Part shown: one piece after another, positions 17,201 through 26,257 of the stretch
Layout: each line of letters begins with the position of its first letter
Position numbering within the stretch: the first letter of the stretch is position 1
Assembly: GCA_020853705.1 (NCBI GenBank)
Contig: JADYYK010000100.1
Coordinates: forward strand, 1-54,317
Length of the DNA: 54,317 nt
DNA from: Deltaproteobacteria bacterium
Lineage (GTDB): Bacteria; Myxococcota_A; Polyangia; Haliangiales; JADYYK01
Reading direction: 5' to 3'
The notes under the pieces: model-generated
Databases searched by the model: none
What the model was told of the DNA's origin: nothing
Seen by the model: the letters and a program-made list of their open reading frames with translations, nothing else
Position numbers and translations under genes: made by a program

Positions 17201-17996
17201 CAACGACACCGTCGCCTACGGCGAGCACCTGCTGCGCGAGGACATCACCATCACCCCCGGCGCGCAGGCGCTGCCCATCGACTTCTCGATGGCCACCCTC
17301 ACCGGCGCCATCACCATGAACGGCGGCGCCGTCCCCGCCACCTCGCAGAGCTCGACCTCGCTCGACTTCTACCTGCGCGACCAGGGCACCGGCGCCTACC
17401 AGTACATCGGGGGCCCGCGCTGGTCGTCGTCCCCGTTCCCCTATCCCCTGCAGCCCGCGACCACGAGCTACGCCGCCCGGGTGGTCCCCGGCACCTATGA
17501 TCTGCTGTACCGCCGCGGCTTCAACACCACCACCTCGTCGGGCACCACCTATGTCTATGCCACCGACGACCGCGACACCGTGGCCTATGGCGAGCACCTG
17601 CTGCGCACCGGGATCGTCATCCCGCCCGGGGCCCAGAGCATCCCGATCGACTTCTCGATGGCCCAGATCGGCGGCGCCATCACGCAGAACCTCGGCCCGG
17701 TGCCGCGCACCTCGCGCAGCTCGACCTCGCTGGACTTCTACGTCATCGACCGCAGCACCGGCGCCCTGCAGTACATCGGCGGCCCACGCTGGTCGTCCTC
17801 GCCGTTCCCGTACCCGCTGCAGTCGATGACCGACCAGTACGACGCCAAGCTGCTGCCTGGCACCTACGACCTGCTGTACCGCCGCGGCTTCAACACCACC
17901 ACGTCCTCGGGCACGACGTATGTCTATGCCACCGACGACGCTGACAGCGTGGCCTACGCCGAGCAGCGCATCGGCATGTGCCTGACGATCCCGTAG
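14250..17996 (+). CDS. Giant surface lipoprotein: EGF-like repeats plus six 123-residue repeats
   Basis: The 1248-residue protein starts MKPTRVLAFTT with lipobox VLTGC (about residue 22), so it is lipid-anchored and probably displayed outside. Residues 40-360 hold EGF-like, cysteine-rich modules (CNGHGTC, CACAAGYSGTSCNGC, CLPNPC), then CNDGNPCT-type modules like those of eukaryotic adhesive proteins. From residue 518 six repeats of 123 residues follow, each with STSLDFYLVDRTT, YQYIGGPRWSSSPFPYPLQ, GTYDLLYRRGFNTTTSSG and TTYVYAT. Each looks like a small beta-sandwich. The last lacks about six residues and ends MCLTIP. Start: ATG 14250 with CGGAGC upstream, preferred over 14232. An adhesive or matrix role is inferred from architecture only. 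Confidence 0.85.
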   Translation: MKPTRVLAFTTTATLLGLVLTGCGGSTSRGGDGGSQPDGGDTDAMVATCEPNPCGQAGRMTCAIVAGQAQCLCDPGTHDEAGDCVPDVTCGPTTCNGHGTCTMTGSALACSCEAGFAGANCAGCDTAAGYHGDGAGGCTMDACLPDPCSAANTRCSATGGIATCVCSPGFHDQTGTCVPDEVCTATTCSGHGTCSVSAGLTSCACAAGYSGTSCNGCDTGAGYHADGAGGCTTSTCLPNPCTASNKTQCAQTPATSSGYTCSCDPGYHDDGVGNCTTDVCRPNPCATLNQACRPAATPAGYECYVPACNDMNPCTTDTLVGGNCQHANLPDTASCSTTLCLTGQRCSAGTCGGGTAVTCNDGNPCTRNECDASAGCRYPSDDSLIPDDGISCTVDSCSGGVRRNLATDARCDDNLYCTGAERCAPTAPGAAALTGCVTENVPAPPAEPWSPCRSYGACTESLPHFALTQQPLGASCNDRIACTSDDRCTASGACVGSATATCAGGGTCMTTAPWQSGIDFSLAVLEGDVTMNGGAIPATSQSSTSLDLYLVDRTTRAYQYIGGPRWSSSPFPYPLQAGSDHYTATVLPGVYDILYRRGFNTTTSSGTTYVYATSANDTVAYGEQLLAENVVIGPGHNLRNIDVSLTTLSGAIRMNGGPVPATSRSSTSLDFYLVDTSTGAHQYIGGPRWSSSPFPYPLQAGTDTYVAKILPGTYDLLYRRGFNTTTSSGTTYVYATDDNDTVPYGEQLLRRAIVIAPGAQTLDIDFGMADVTGAVSFDGGAVPATSQSSTSLDFYLVDRTTRAYQYIGGPRWSSSPFPYPLQAGSTAITAKVLPGTYDLLYRRGFNTTTSSGTTYVYATSANDTVAYGEHLLREAIVIGNGAQNLPIDFSMATLSGDITMNAGPVPATSQSSTSLDFYLRDRGTGAYQYIGGPRWSSSPFPYPLQASTTSYTARVVPGSYDLLYRRGFNTTTSSGTTYVYATSANDTVAYGEHLLREDITITPGAQALPIDFSMATLTGAITMNGGAVPATSQSSTSLDFYLRDQGTGAYQYIGGPRWSSSPFPYPLQPATTSYAARVVPGTYDLLYRRGFNTTTSSGTTYVYATDDRDTVAYGEHLLRTGIVIPPGAQSIPIDFSMAQIGGAITQNLGPVPRTSRSSTSLDFYVIDRSTGALQYIGGPRWSSSPFPYPLQSMTDQYDAKLLPGTYDLLYRRGFNTTTSSGTTYVYATDDADSVAYAEQRIGMCLTIP
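15801..17996 (+). repeat. Six tandem 369-bp coding repeats
   Basis: The marker ATCGGCGG (start of IGGPRW) falls at 15930, 16299, 16668, 17037, 17406 and 17775, exactly 369 bases apart each time. Using IDFS-like as the unit start gives units at 15801, 16170, 16539, 16908, 17277 and 17646; the last is cut to 351 bases by the stop. Stretches such as the one encoding RRGFNTTTSSGTTYVYA are nearly identical in all copies, which suggests recent duplication or gene conversion. Confidence 0.9.
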
Positions 17997-18037
17997 CGAG
18001 CCGCGTCACACGCTCGCGAAGCCCGGGGTGCGCGAAG

Positions 18038-18255
18038 CATGGGGCCCCATGGAATCTCCGAGAGCATGGGAGCCCATGGAATATCCAAGAGCGTGGGATC
18101 CCACGGAATGCCTCAGAGGCCATGGAATCCCGTGAGATATCCCAGGCATGGCATCCCGCTGAAGTGTCCAAGAGCATGGGATCCCACGGATTGTCCAAAC
18201 GAATGGGATCCCATGGAACATTCGAAAGCATGGGATCCCACGGAAGTCCGCTGAT
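18038..18255. repeat. Array of eight ~27-bp palindromic units
   Basis: Between the repeat lipoprotein and nosZ there are eight degenerate units built on the dyad CATGGGATCCCATG, each followed by a GGAAT-N-TCCAAGAG-like spacer. Units start near 18038, 18065, 18092, 18121, 18147, 18175, 18202 and 18229, with steps of 27, 27, 29, 26, 28, 27 and 27 bases. Several frames stay open (9-residue periodicity such as MGSHGISES), but no frame is favoured and step lengths break any one frame. The local composition is less GC-rich than the flanks. Spacers are conserved, so this is not a CRISPR. The remaining 100 bases before nosZ show no clear site. Confidence 0.85.
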
Positions 18256-18358
18256 GCTGCGGGCTCCTGCCCCTGCGCCGCAAACCTTGCGCGCTGGGAG
18301 GCGGTAGATCGGCCCTCGGCCGCGCACGGTGATTGCAGAAGAGGCGGTGCGAGGACCC

Positions 18359-20392
18359 ATGAAACCGCGCACACGCCCGCTGCACCTGCTCGCCACCGTC
18401 ATCAGCCTCTCGTTCCTCGGCGGCGCCGCCACCACGGGATGTCGCGCCGGCAAGTCCAGGCCGGCCGCCAAGCCGGGTGCCGTGGCGACCCCCGGGGAAG
18501 GCGCCTCGCTCGAGGCCATCGCGCAGGCCCACAACCTCGATCCGGCCGAGGCGCGCGCCGCGCTCGAGGTCTACACGCCACCGGGTCGCTACGACGAGTT
18601 CACCATGTTCTCCAGCGGGGGCCACTCTGGCTCGGTCTACGTCGTGGGCATCCCGTCCCTGCGTCTGCTCAAGGAGATCCCCGTCTTCTCGCCCAACACC
18701 TGGCAGGGCTGGGGGCAGGGCGCTGACGAAGGTGACAAGATCCTGCGCGAGGGCTCGTTCTCGCCCAACCTGCCGACCCAGACCTGGGGCGACCTCCACC
18801 ACCCCCAGCTGTCGCTCACCAAGGGCGACTATGACGGCCAGTTCCTGTTCGCGTCCGACAAGCCGACCGGCCGCGTCGCGGTCATCGATCTGCGCGACTT
18901 CCACACCAAGCAGATCGTCAAGACCCCCAACACCATCAGCGATCATGCGCTGTTCGTGATGGAGAACACCGAGTACGTGGTCACCGCGACCTTCCAGCCG
19001 TCCCCCGGCGGCCCCGGTGTCTACGCCCCGCTCGAGACCTACAAGGATCGCTATCGCGGCGCCATCACCTTCCACAAGTTCGATCGCGCCGCCGGGCGCA
19101 TCGTGCTGGCGCAGTCGTTCCAGATCGAGCTGCCGCCGTACTTCCAGGACCTGGCCATCGGCGGCAAGGGCCCCAGCAAGGACTACATCTTCACCAACTC
19201 GCTCAACACCGAGCTGTCGACCGGCGGCAACCTCGAGGGTCGCCCGCCGTTCGAGATCGGCGCCTCACGCAACGAGATGGACTACATGCACGTCATCAAC
19301 TGGCGGCGCGCCGAGGCGCTCGTGCTGTCGGGCAGCCCCAAGCTGGTCGAGAAGGGAGGCATCAAGGTCATCCCGCTCGAGGTCGCGCGCGACGAGGGGT
19401 TGCTCCACTTCGTGCCCGAGTCGAAGAGCCCGCACGGCTGCGACGTCGCGCCGGGGGGCGAGTACATCCTCACCTCCGGCAAGCTCGACCCGCACGTCAC
19501 GGCCTACTCGTTCGCGAAGATCAAGAAGGCCATCGACGAGAAGAACTACGAGAAGCTCGACCCCTACGGCATCCCGATCCTGAACTACGACGCCGTCAAG
19601 GAGGCCTACATCGAGGTCGGCCTCGGCCCCTTGCACACCGTGTTCGACGACAAGGGCAACGGCTACACCAGCCTCTTCCTCGACAGCGCCGTGGCCAAGT
19701 TCACCCTGGGCCCGCCCTACCACTCGGCGGCCGAGGGCTGGAAGCTGGTCGACAAGATCGACATCAACTACAACATCGGCCACCTGCAGACGCCGGGCTC
19801 CAACACCGTGAGGCCACGCGGACGCTACCTGGTGGCGCTCAACAAGTGGGTGGTCGATCGCCACCCCGCCATGGGGCCGCTGCACCCGCAGAACACGCAG
19901 CTCATCGACCTGTCGGGCGACAAGATGCGGCTGGTCAACGAGGCGCCCAGCATTGGCGAGCCGCACAACGCGACCATCATCGAGACCGACCGCATCGCTG
20001 CCTGGGTCACCTATCCCGCGCTGACCGATCCGGCCACCATGCAGACGCCCGCCGCGAACGCCACCAAGCAGGGCGACGAGCGCATCGAGAAGACCGCCGA
20101 CGGTGTCCACGTCCACATGGTCGTCATCCGTTCGCAGTACAAACCCGACACCATCCGGGTCAAGCAAGGCGACCGCGTCGTCATCGACATCACCAACGCC
20201 GAGAGCGCGCGCGACGCCACCCATGGCTTCGGGCTGCATGGCTACAACGTCACCGCCTCGATCGATCCCGGCGCGACCCAGCGCATCGAGTTCATCGCCA
20301 GCCAGCCCGGCGCCTATCCCTTCTACTGCACCGAGTTCTGCTCGGCGCTGCACATGGAGATGGCGGGCTGGTTCATGGTGGAGCCGCGCTGA
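18359..20392 (+). CDS. nosZ: Nitrous-oxide reductase, clade II type, lipoprotein-like signal
   Basis: Periplasmic copper enzyme reducing N2O to N2. The 677-residue protein has an N-terminal beta-propeller with CuZ-type His motifs (GDLHHPQLS near residue 140, ISDHALFVME, SKSPHGCDV, GLGPLHTVFD, GEPHNATII) and a C-terminal cupredoxin with the CuA motif CTEFCSALHMEM (Cys657, Cys661, His665, Met668). Instead of a twin-arginine signal it has a Sec signal ending in a lipobox-like ATTGC (Cys28), as expected for clade II enzymes. The ATG at 18359 begins the signal peptide. It is the first gene of a tightly overlapping operon and its TGA overlaps the next ATG by one base. No NosR is encoded in the window. 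Confidence 0.95.
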   Translation: MKPRTRPLHLLATVISLSFLGGAATTGCRAGKSRPAAKPGAVATPGEGASLEAIAQAHNLDPAEARAALEVYTPPGRYDEFTMFSSGGHSGSVYVVGIPSLRLLKEIPVFSPNTWQGWGQGADEGDKILREGSFSPNLPTQTWGDLHHPQLSLTKGDYDGQFLFASDKPTGRVAVIDLRDFHTKQIVKTPNTISDHALFVMENTEYVVTATFQPSPGGPGVYAPLETYKDRYRGAITFHKFDRAAGRIVLAQSFQIELPPYFQDLAIGGKGPSKDYIFTNSLNTELSTGGNLEGRPPFEIGASRNEMDYMHVINWRRAEALVLSGSPKLVEKGGIKVIPLEVARDEGLLHFVPESKSPHGCDVAPGGEYILTSGKLDPHVTAYSFAKIKKAIDEKNYEKLDPYGIPILNYDAVKEAYIEVGLGPLHTVFDDKGNGYTSLFLDSAVAKFTLGPPYHSAAEGWKLVDKIDINYNIGHLQTPGSNTVRPRGRYLVALNKWVVDRHPAMGPLHPQNTQLIDLSGDKMRLVNEAPSIGEPHNATIIETDRIAAWVTYPALTDPATMQTPAANATKQGDERIEKTADGVHVHMVVIRSQYKPDTIRVKQGDRVVIDITNAESARDATHGFGLHGYNVTASIDPGATQRIEFIASQPGAYPFYCTEFCSALHMEMAGWFMVEPR

Positions 20393-22373
20393 TGCGCCGG
20401 CCGCACCTGCACGCCACGCCGAGCCAGACCATCCTGGCTCTCTACGGGGCGCTGCTCCTGGTCGCCGCGCTGGCCTTCCCGTGGTGGCGCATGGAGTGCC
20501 GCTCGCCGCAGTACGGGCAGCGCAAGCTCGTGATCTCGGTGTCGCCCACCAGCGTGCGCGGGGACGTCAAGGAGATCGACGGACTGGGCCACTACGTCGG
20601 CATGCTGCCCATGGACACGCTGGGGCAGCTCGAGCGCGCCGCGGCGCCGTTCCTGGTCGCGGTGGCGGCGCTGGCGGCGCTGGCGGCCCCGTTCCAGCGT
20701 CGCCGCTGGCTGCGTGGCGCCCTCGCCGCCGTGGTCATCGTGGTGCCGCTCGGCTTCGTGGCCGACCTCTGGTACTGGCAGCGCTATGCGGTGAACAACC
20801 TCGACCCCCATGCCGCGCTCAGCATGATCGGGGACCGGGTGCAGTCGCGCCTGGTGGGACACTACAGCGTCGCGCAGTTTCACGTCGATGCCAGCTTCCA
20901 GACCGGGTTCTTCCTGGTCGTGGTGGCCGCGCTCAACCTGGTCGGCTTCCTGCTGGCCGACTTCTTCGAGCGCAGGCGACGCGCCGCAGCTGGCGTGGCC
21001 GCCGCGGTCGCGCTCGCCGTGCTGGTGTGCTGGCCGGCCCGCGCACAGGCGGCGCGGATCGAGGTCGACGCGGCGCACCCGACCATCGCGGCGGCGCTGG
21101 CCGCGGCAGCCCCGGGCGACGAGGTCGTGGTCCCCGCGGGGGTCTACCACGAGCACCTCGTGATCGAGCGCCCGCTGACGCTGCGCGCGCGCACCGGCGC
21201 CGAGGTCGTGATCGACGGCGGTGGCAGGGGGACCGTGATCCAGGTCCTGGCCGGACCCACGAGCGTGCGCGGGCTGACCGTGCGCGGCAGCGGCATCAGC
21301 CTGCTGGGCGAGGACGCCGGCATCCGCGTCGATGGCGCGCCGGGCTCCCTGATCGAGCACAACCGCGTCGACGACACCCTGTTCGGCATCGTGCTGCTGT
21401 CCAGCCCCGGCAGCCGCGTGCTGGGCAACCGGGTCCGTGGCAAGGACATCGAGATCCCTCGGCGTGGCGACGGTGTGCGCCTGTATGACTCGGGCGCCTC
21501 GACGGTCGAGGACAACGTCATCGTGCACAGCCGCGACTTCGCCATCTGGCAGTCGCACGGCGTGGTGTCCCGCCGCAACCACGTCAGCGACTCGCGCTAC
21601 GGCCTGCACTACATGTACTGCGACGACAACGTGTTCGAGGACAACGTCTTTGCCGACAACCAGGTCGGCGGCGCCATCATGTACAGCCGTCGCCTGACCC
21701 TGCGGCGCAACCACTTCACGGGGTCGCGCGGCCCCAGCGCCTACGGTCTGCTCATCAAGGTGGGCGATGACGTGGTGGCCGAGGACAACTGGTTCGTGGA
21801 CAACACCAGGGGGATCTTCCTGGAGGACTCACCCAGCTCGCTGTACGCCGCGGTGGCCATCCATCGCAACGTGATCGCAGGCAACGACGTCGGGGTCAGC
21901 TACCAGGCCTCGGTGTCGCGCGTGGTCTTCAGCGACAACGTCTTCGCCCAGAACCGCGCGCAGGCCGAGCTCCTGGGCCGCGCCTCGGGCGCCGTCAACG
22001 TCTGGAGCCTGAACGGCCGCGGCAACTACTGGAGCGACCACGTCGGCTACGACCACGACGACGACGGCATCAGCGACAGCCCGTACGTCCTCGAGCAGCT
22101 CTTCGAGCACCTGGTGGTGCGCTACCCGGCCGTGGGGCTGCTGCGCCTGAGCCCGGCCGCCGAGGCGCTGGAGATGGCCGCGCGGGCGTTCCCGGTGGTC
22201 AAGCCGACGCCGACCGTGTTCGACCCCCACCCCCTGATGGCGCCGCCCCGGATCGCGGGCGCACCCCCCGCGCGCGGCGCCAGCGCGCCGCTCATGCTGG
22301 CCGGCGCGTGCGCGCTGGTGGCGGCGCTGCTGGTGCTACGCCTGAGTCGACGCTGGTCGCTGGAGGGAAGCTC

Positions 22374-22377
<4 letters not shown>
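20392..22377 (+). CDS. nosD: NosB-like membrane domain fused to NosD
   Basis: The 661-residue protein joins two parts. Residues 1-220 form a membrane domain with about five helices (TILALYGALLLVAALAFPWW, LAAVVIVVPLGFVADLWYW, FFLVVVAALNLVGFLLADFF, VAAAVALAVLVCWPARAQA), resembling NosB of clade II clusters. Residues 222-600 are NosD, a right-handed beta-helix of the CASH type (HPTIAAALAAAAPGDEVVVP, many N-x-V/I turns, GNYWSDHVGYDHDDDGISD near its end). A final helix (LMLAGACALVAALLVLRL) anchors the C-terminus. NosD works with NosFY to mature the copper site of NosZ in the periplasm. The start overlaps nosZ, and the end overlaps nosF by four bases. Confidence 0.85.
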
Positions 22378-23047
<670 letters not shown>

Positions 23048-23051
<4 letters not shown>

Positions 23052-23875
23052 GGCCGCGCATCGTCAGCCTGTTTGCGCTGCGCGAGGTGCGCTCGTCGGT
23101 CAAGGGGCGCTGGTTCCTGGTCGGCACCGTGACCTTCGCGCTGCTGGCACTGGCGGTGTCGCGGCTGGGCATGGCGGGCGCCGAGCGCTGGGGTGTGTCG
23201 ACCTTCGACCGCAGCACCGTGGCGCTGCTCAACCTGGTGTTCCTGTTCGTGCCGCTGCTGACGCTGCCGCTGGGGGCCGCGAGCTTCGCGGGCGAGGCCG
23301 AGGACGGCAGCCTGGCGTATCTGATGGCGCAGCCGGTGACCCGCGGCGAGATCTACCTCGGCAAGGTGGTCGGCCTGCTCGCCGCCATGACGCTGTCGCT
23401 GGGGCTCGGGTTCGGCGGTGCGGCCATGCTGATCGGTGCGCACGGCGGCTCGGCCTCGCGCTTCGGGGTCCTGGTCGGCGGGGCCTGGCTGCTGGGCGTC
23501 GTGATGACGCTGGTCGGGGTCTTGCTGGCGACCCTGGCCAAGAACCGGGTGCGCGCGCTGGCGGCCGCCATGGGTGCCTGGATCTTGCTCGTCTTCCTGT
23601 GCGACTTCGGCGTGCTGGCCCTGGCGGCCTCGCAGTCGCTGGGCCCCGAGGCGATGTTCGGCATCGCCGTCGCCAACCCGCTCGAGGCGGTCAAGACCCT
23701 GGTCGCCCTGTTCGTGAGCAAGCGCCTCGAGGTGCTGGGACCGGTGGGGGTGCACGCGGTGCAGACCCTGGGGCGCGGCGGCCTGGCCATGTTGCTGGTC
23801 GGCGTCGTCGCGGTGTGGAGCGCGCTCAGCGCCGGCGCGGGATACTGGCTGTTTCGCCGGGGGAACTTCGCATGA
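23048..23875 (+). CDS. nosY: ABC transporter permease for NosZ maturation
   Basis: The 275-residue protein has about six membrane helices and the cytoplasmic coupling segment FAGEAEDGSLAYLMAQPVTRGEIYLGK, the hallmark of NosY-type ABC-2 permeases. SLFALREVRSSVKGRWF before helix 1 also fits. It works with NosF and NosD in copper-site assembly of NosZ. It overlaps nosF and nosL by four bases each (ATGA), so the genes are translationally coupled. Confidence 0.92.
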
Positions 23876-24360
23876 GCGCGCGGCTCGCCAGCGTCGGGCT
23901 GCTCTGCCTCGCCCTGGGTCTGGGTCTCGGCTGCACCCGGAAGCCCGGGTGGCCGCCGGCGCCGGCCAAGCTGCACCTCGGCGAGGACGCCTGCGCCAGC
24001 TGTCGCATGATCATCAGCGACGCGCGCTTCGGCGCACAGCTGCACCAGCGCGGCGCGGCGCCGCAGCAGTTCGACGATCTCGGCTGTCTGCTCGACGTGG
24101 TGCCCAACCAGGCCGGCCCGATCGACCCGGTCGGCGTCTTCGTGCGCAGCTACCCCGATGGAGCCTGGCTGCGCGGCGACCGCGCCCAGGTGGTGCACAT
24201 CCCCGGCCTCGACGCCCCGATGGGCTCCGGGCTGGCGGCGTTCGCCACTCCGGAGGAGGCCGCCGCCGAGGTGGCGCGTCACCCGGGCGCGACGTCGCAG
24301 TCGCTCAGCGACCTGCTGAGCAAACCCAGAGCGCGGGCGGACCGTCGAGGTCTGCCGTGA
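23872..24360 (+). CDS. nosL: Copper-binding lipoprotein NosL
   Basis: The 162-residue protein has a lipoprotein signal (LALGLGLGC, Cys21), then DACASCRMIISDARFGAQ, the NosL Cu(I)-binding C-x2-C-x-M motif (Cys41, Cys44, Met46), and a DDLGCLL segment typical of the family. NosL is an outer- or inner-membrane-anchored chaperone that supplies copper to NosZ. Its TGA overlaps a GTG that is in frame with the next gene, so coupling to the cytochrome gene is likely. Confidence 0.9.
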   Translation: MSARLASVGLLCLALGLGLGCTRKPGWPPAPAKLHLGEDACASCRMIISDARFGAQLHQRGAAPQQFDDLGCLLDVVPNQAGPIDPVGVFVRSYPDGAWLRGDRAQVVHIPGLDAPMGSGLAAFATPEEAAAEVARHPGATSQSLSDLLSKPRARADRRGLP

Positions 24361-24371
24361 AGGAGATGTGG

Positions 24372-25751
24372 ATGTCGAGAGCAGGCTTGATTGCGGCGGT
24401 GGTCGCGCTGGCGGTATCGGGGTGCCACCGCGGCGACTCCGACAAGGACAAGCCGGTGGCGGCCACGGTGCAGCCGGCGGCGGCGACGCTGTCACCGACC
24501 GCCAGGCGCGAACGTGCGCTGGCGGGGCGCCGACTGTTCGTGTCCTGGTGCTCGGGCTGTCACGGCGAGCGCGGCCGGGGTGACGGACCTGCGGCGCAGG
24601 TGGTCACTCCGAAGCCGCGAGACTTCGTGCTCGAGCGCCTCAAGGTGCGCAGCACCAAGACGCAGCCCGCCTCCGCACAGGACGTCTTCGACACCATCAC
24701 GCGCGGCCTACCCGGGACGTCGATGCCGGCGTTCGGCTTCCTCACCGAGGCCGAACGTGGCCTCCTGGTCGAACATGTGCGCGCCCTCGCGGGCGACGAC
24801 CAGAAGCCTCCGAGCAAGCCGATGGAGCTCGGCCGCCCGGTGCCGACCAGCCCCGAGTCGGTGGCGCGCGGCCAGCAGCTCTACACCAAGATGGGCTGCA
24901 ACAAGTGTCACGGCGACAGCGGACGCGGCGATGGCGAGTCGGCGGCCACTCTGCTCGATGACCGCAAGCGACCGACCAGACCACGCGATCTCACGCTGGG
25001 CAGGTTCGCCGGCGGCAACGACGCCGCGGCCATCCACATGCGCCTCAGGACCGGCATGCAGGGCACCCCGATGCCGTCGTTCGACGCCAACATGACACCT
25101 GCGCAGGGCTGGGACCTGGCCAACTTCGTGGTCTCGCTGCGCAGCCCCGAGCCGCCGCTGCCCACCGACCCGGTGGCTCGTGGCCGCGCCGTGGTCGAGC
25201 GTCGCCAGTGCACCGCCTGCCACGTCCTCGAGGGCAAGGGCGGCGCCGTCGGGCCCAGCCTCGACCTCGCCGCGAGGAAGCTGCGCTACGACTTCGTGCG
25301 GACCTGGCTCGAGGACCCACCCGGGTTCGGCAAGCTCTACCCCTGGATCGCCTACCGCATGCCCAACCTCCACCTGACCGGCGAGGAGATCGACGGCGTG
25401 CTCGCCCTGTTCGCCAGCCTGGCCGACCGCCAGTACCCCGAACCTCCGCCCGCCCCTGCCGTCATCGACGACAAGCTGCTCGCCGATGGCCAGCTCCTGT
25501 ACCTCCTCAAGTGCACCGAGTGTCACAACCTCGGCAACGTCATCCCCACCCCCGAGGCCAAGCGCCAGGGGCCCGACCTCATCAACGTGAGCCGCCGCCT
25601 GCGCTGGGAGTGGCTACCCGCGTGGGTCGGCAACCCGCAGGCCGTCTACCCCGGCACCACCATGGTCGACACCAACCTGACCCCCGACGAGATCAAGGCT
25701 GTCGCGGCCTTCCTGTGGAAGACCAGCACCGACGCCCAGACCAAGAAGTAG
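24372..25751 (+). CDS. Tetraheme cytochrome c lipoprotein, likely NosZ electron donor
   Basis: The 459-residue protein has a lipobox-like ALAVSGC (Cys18) and four c-type heme motifs: CSGCH (60-64), CNKCH (176-180), CTACH (280-284) and CTECH (381-385). Each heads a mono-heme domain with its own distal Met candidate (for example GTSMPAFG, GTPMPSF, YRMPNLH, PGTTMVD). Clade II nos operons usually carry one or two small cytochromes (NosC1/C2); here four domains are on one chain, which suggests transfer from the quinol-oxidising system to the CuA site. AAGGAG lies 6 bases before the ATG at 24372; an upstream in-frame GTG (24357) overlaps the nosL stop. Confidence 0.88.
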   Translation: MSRAGLIAAVVALAVSGCHRGDSDKDKPVAATVQPAAATLSPTARRERALAGRRLFVSWCSGCHGERGRGDGPAAQVVTPKPRDFVLERLKVRSTKTQPASAQDVFDTITRGLPGTSMPAFGFLTEAERGLLVEHVRALAGDDQKPPSKPMELGRPVPTSPESVARGQQLYTKMGCNKCHGDSGRGDGESAATLLDDRKRPTRPRDLTLGRFAGGNDAAAIHMRLRTGMQGTPMPSFDANMTPAQGWDLANFVVSLRSPEPPLPTDPVARGRAVVERRQCTACHVLEGKGGAVGPSLDLAARKLRYDFVRTWLEDPPGFGKLYPWIAYRMPNLHLTGEEIDGVLALFASLADRQYPEPPPAPAVIDDKLLADGQLLYLLKCTECHNLGNVIPTPEAKRQGPDLINVSRRLRWEWLPAWVGNPQAVYPGTTMVDTNLTPDEIKAVAAFLWKTSTDAQTKK

Positions 25752-25774
25752 CGCGTCCAGCGACGGCTCCTGGC

Positions 25775-26257
25775 TCAGCGCAAGCGCAGGCCCAGGACGA
25801 CGGCGACGGTGGCGAACACGCAGCAGACGCCGAGCATCACCAGCAGCGTCGACCAGCGGATCGAGCGGTCGAGCACCGCGGCCGCCGGGTTGCCAGGGTC
25901 GACATAGGCCGTCACCTTGGCGCCGACCGGATAGTGCGCGACCACCGCAGCGGCCTCGCTGTCGCTGCTGCTCTCGTTGACGAACAGGGAGTGCGTCTTG
26001 CTCTCGTGGCGCTGCCCGGCGATCTCGTAGACGAAGCGCACCTCGGGCTTGAACATGCGCCCGAACTGGGTCTGCGGCCCCTCGCCCGAGCGCGGCGCCA
26101 GCCGAGACGACACCTCTGACGCCACGATCTCGGCTGGCGTCTCGCGCCAGGCGCGCTGGCGCAGCGCCCGCCGCAGCGTGCCGAGCGCCATCAGCAGCGC
26201 GACCACCGCCGCGAAGGCCGCGACCACGACGATGATGGTGGGGATGTGCTCCATCAT
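25775..26257 (-). CDS. DUF3592-like membrane protein
   Basis: The 160-residue protein has one helix at each end (IIVVVAAFAAVVALLMAL and LLVMLGVCCVFATVAVVLGL) around an extracytoplasmic domain. The domain contains the DUF3592 pattern: WRETPAEIVASEVSS, VRFVYEIAGQRHESKTHS, then YPVGAKVTAYVDPGNPAAAVL. The family is widespread and of unknown function. Two adjacent ATGs at 26257 and 26254 overlap the stop of the SDR gene, so the two are translationally coupled. It converges on the nos operon with only 23 bases between stops. Confidence 0.85.
   Translation of the reverse strand: MMEHIPTIIVVVAAFAAVVALLMALGTLRRALRQRAWRETPAEIVASEVSSRLAPRSGEGPQTQFGRMFKPEVRFVYEIAGQRHESKTHSLFVNESSSDSEAAAVVAHYPVGAKVTAYVDPGNPAAAVLDRSIRWSTLLVMLGVCCVFATVAVVLGLRLR

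Noticed and set aside
15948..17597. 549-residue minus-strand open frame with repeated sequence
   Set aside because: It is antisense to the 369-bp repeats of the lipoprotein gene, and its repeats simply mirror them.
18038..18255. CRISPR array
   Set aside because: Units vary, the spacers are short and conserved rather than unique, and no cas gene is present.
17978..18307. Protein with nine-residue MGSHG repeats
   Set aside because: Several frames on both strands are open across the palindromes, and unit steps of 26-29 bases break the frame, so coding is less likely than a DNA or RNA repeat.
18256..18358. FNR/NNR-type box before nosZ
   Set aside because: No TTGAT-N4-ATCAA-like dyad could be found in the leader.
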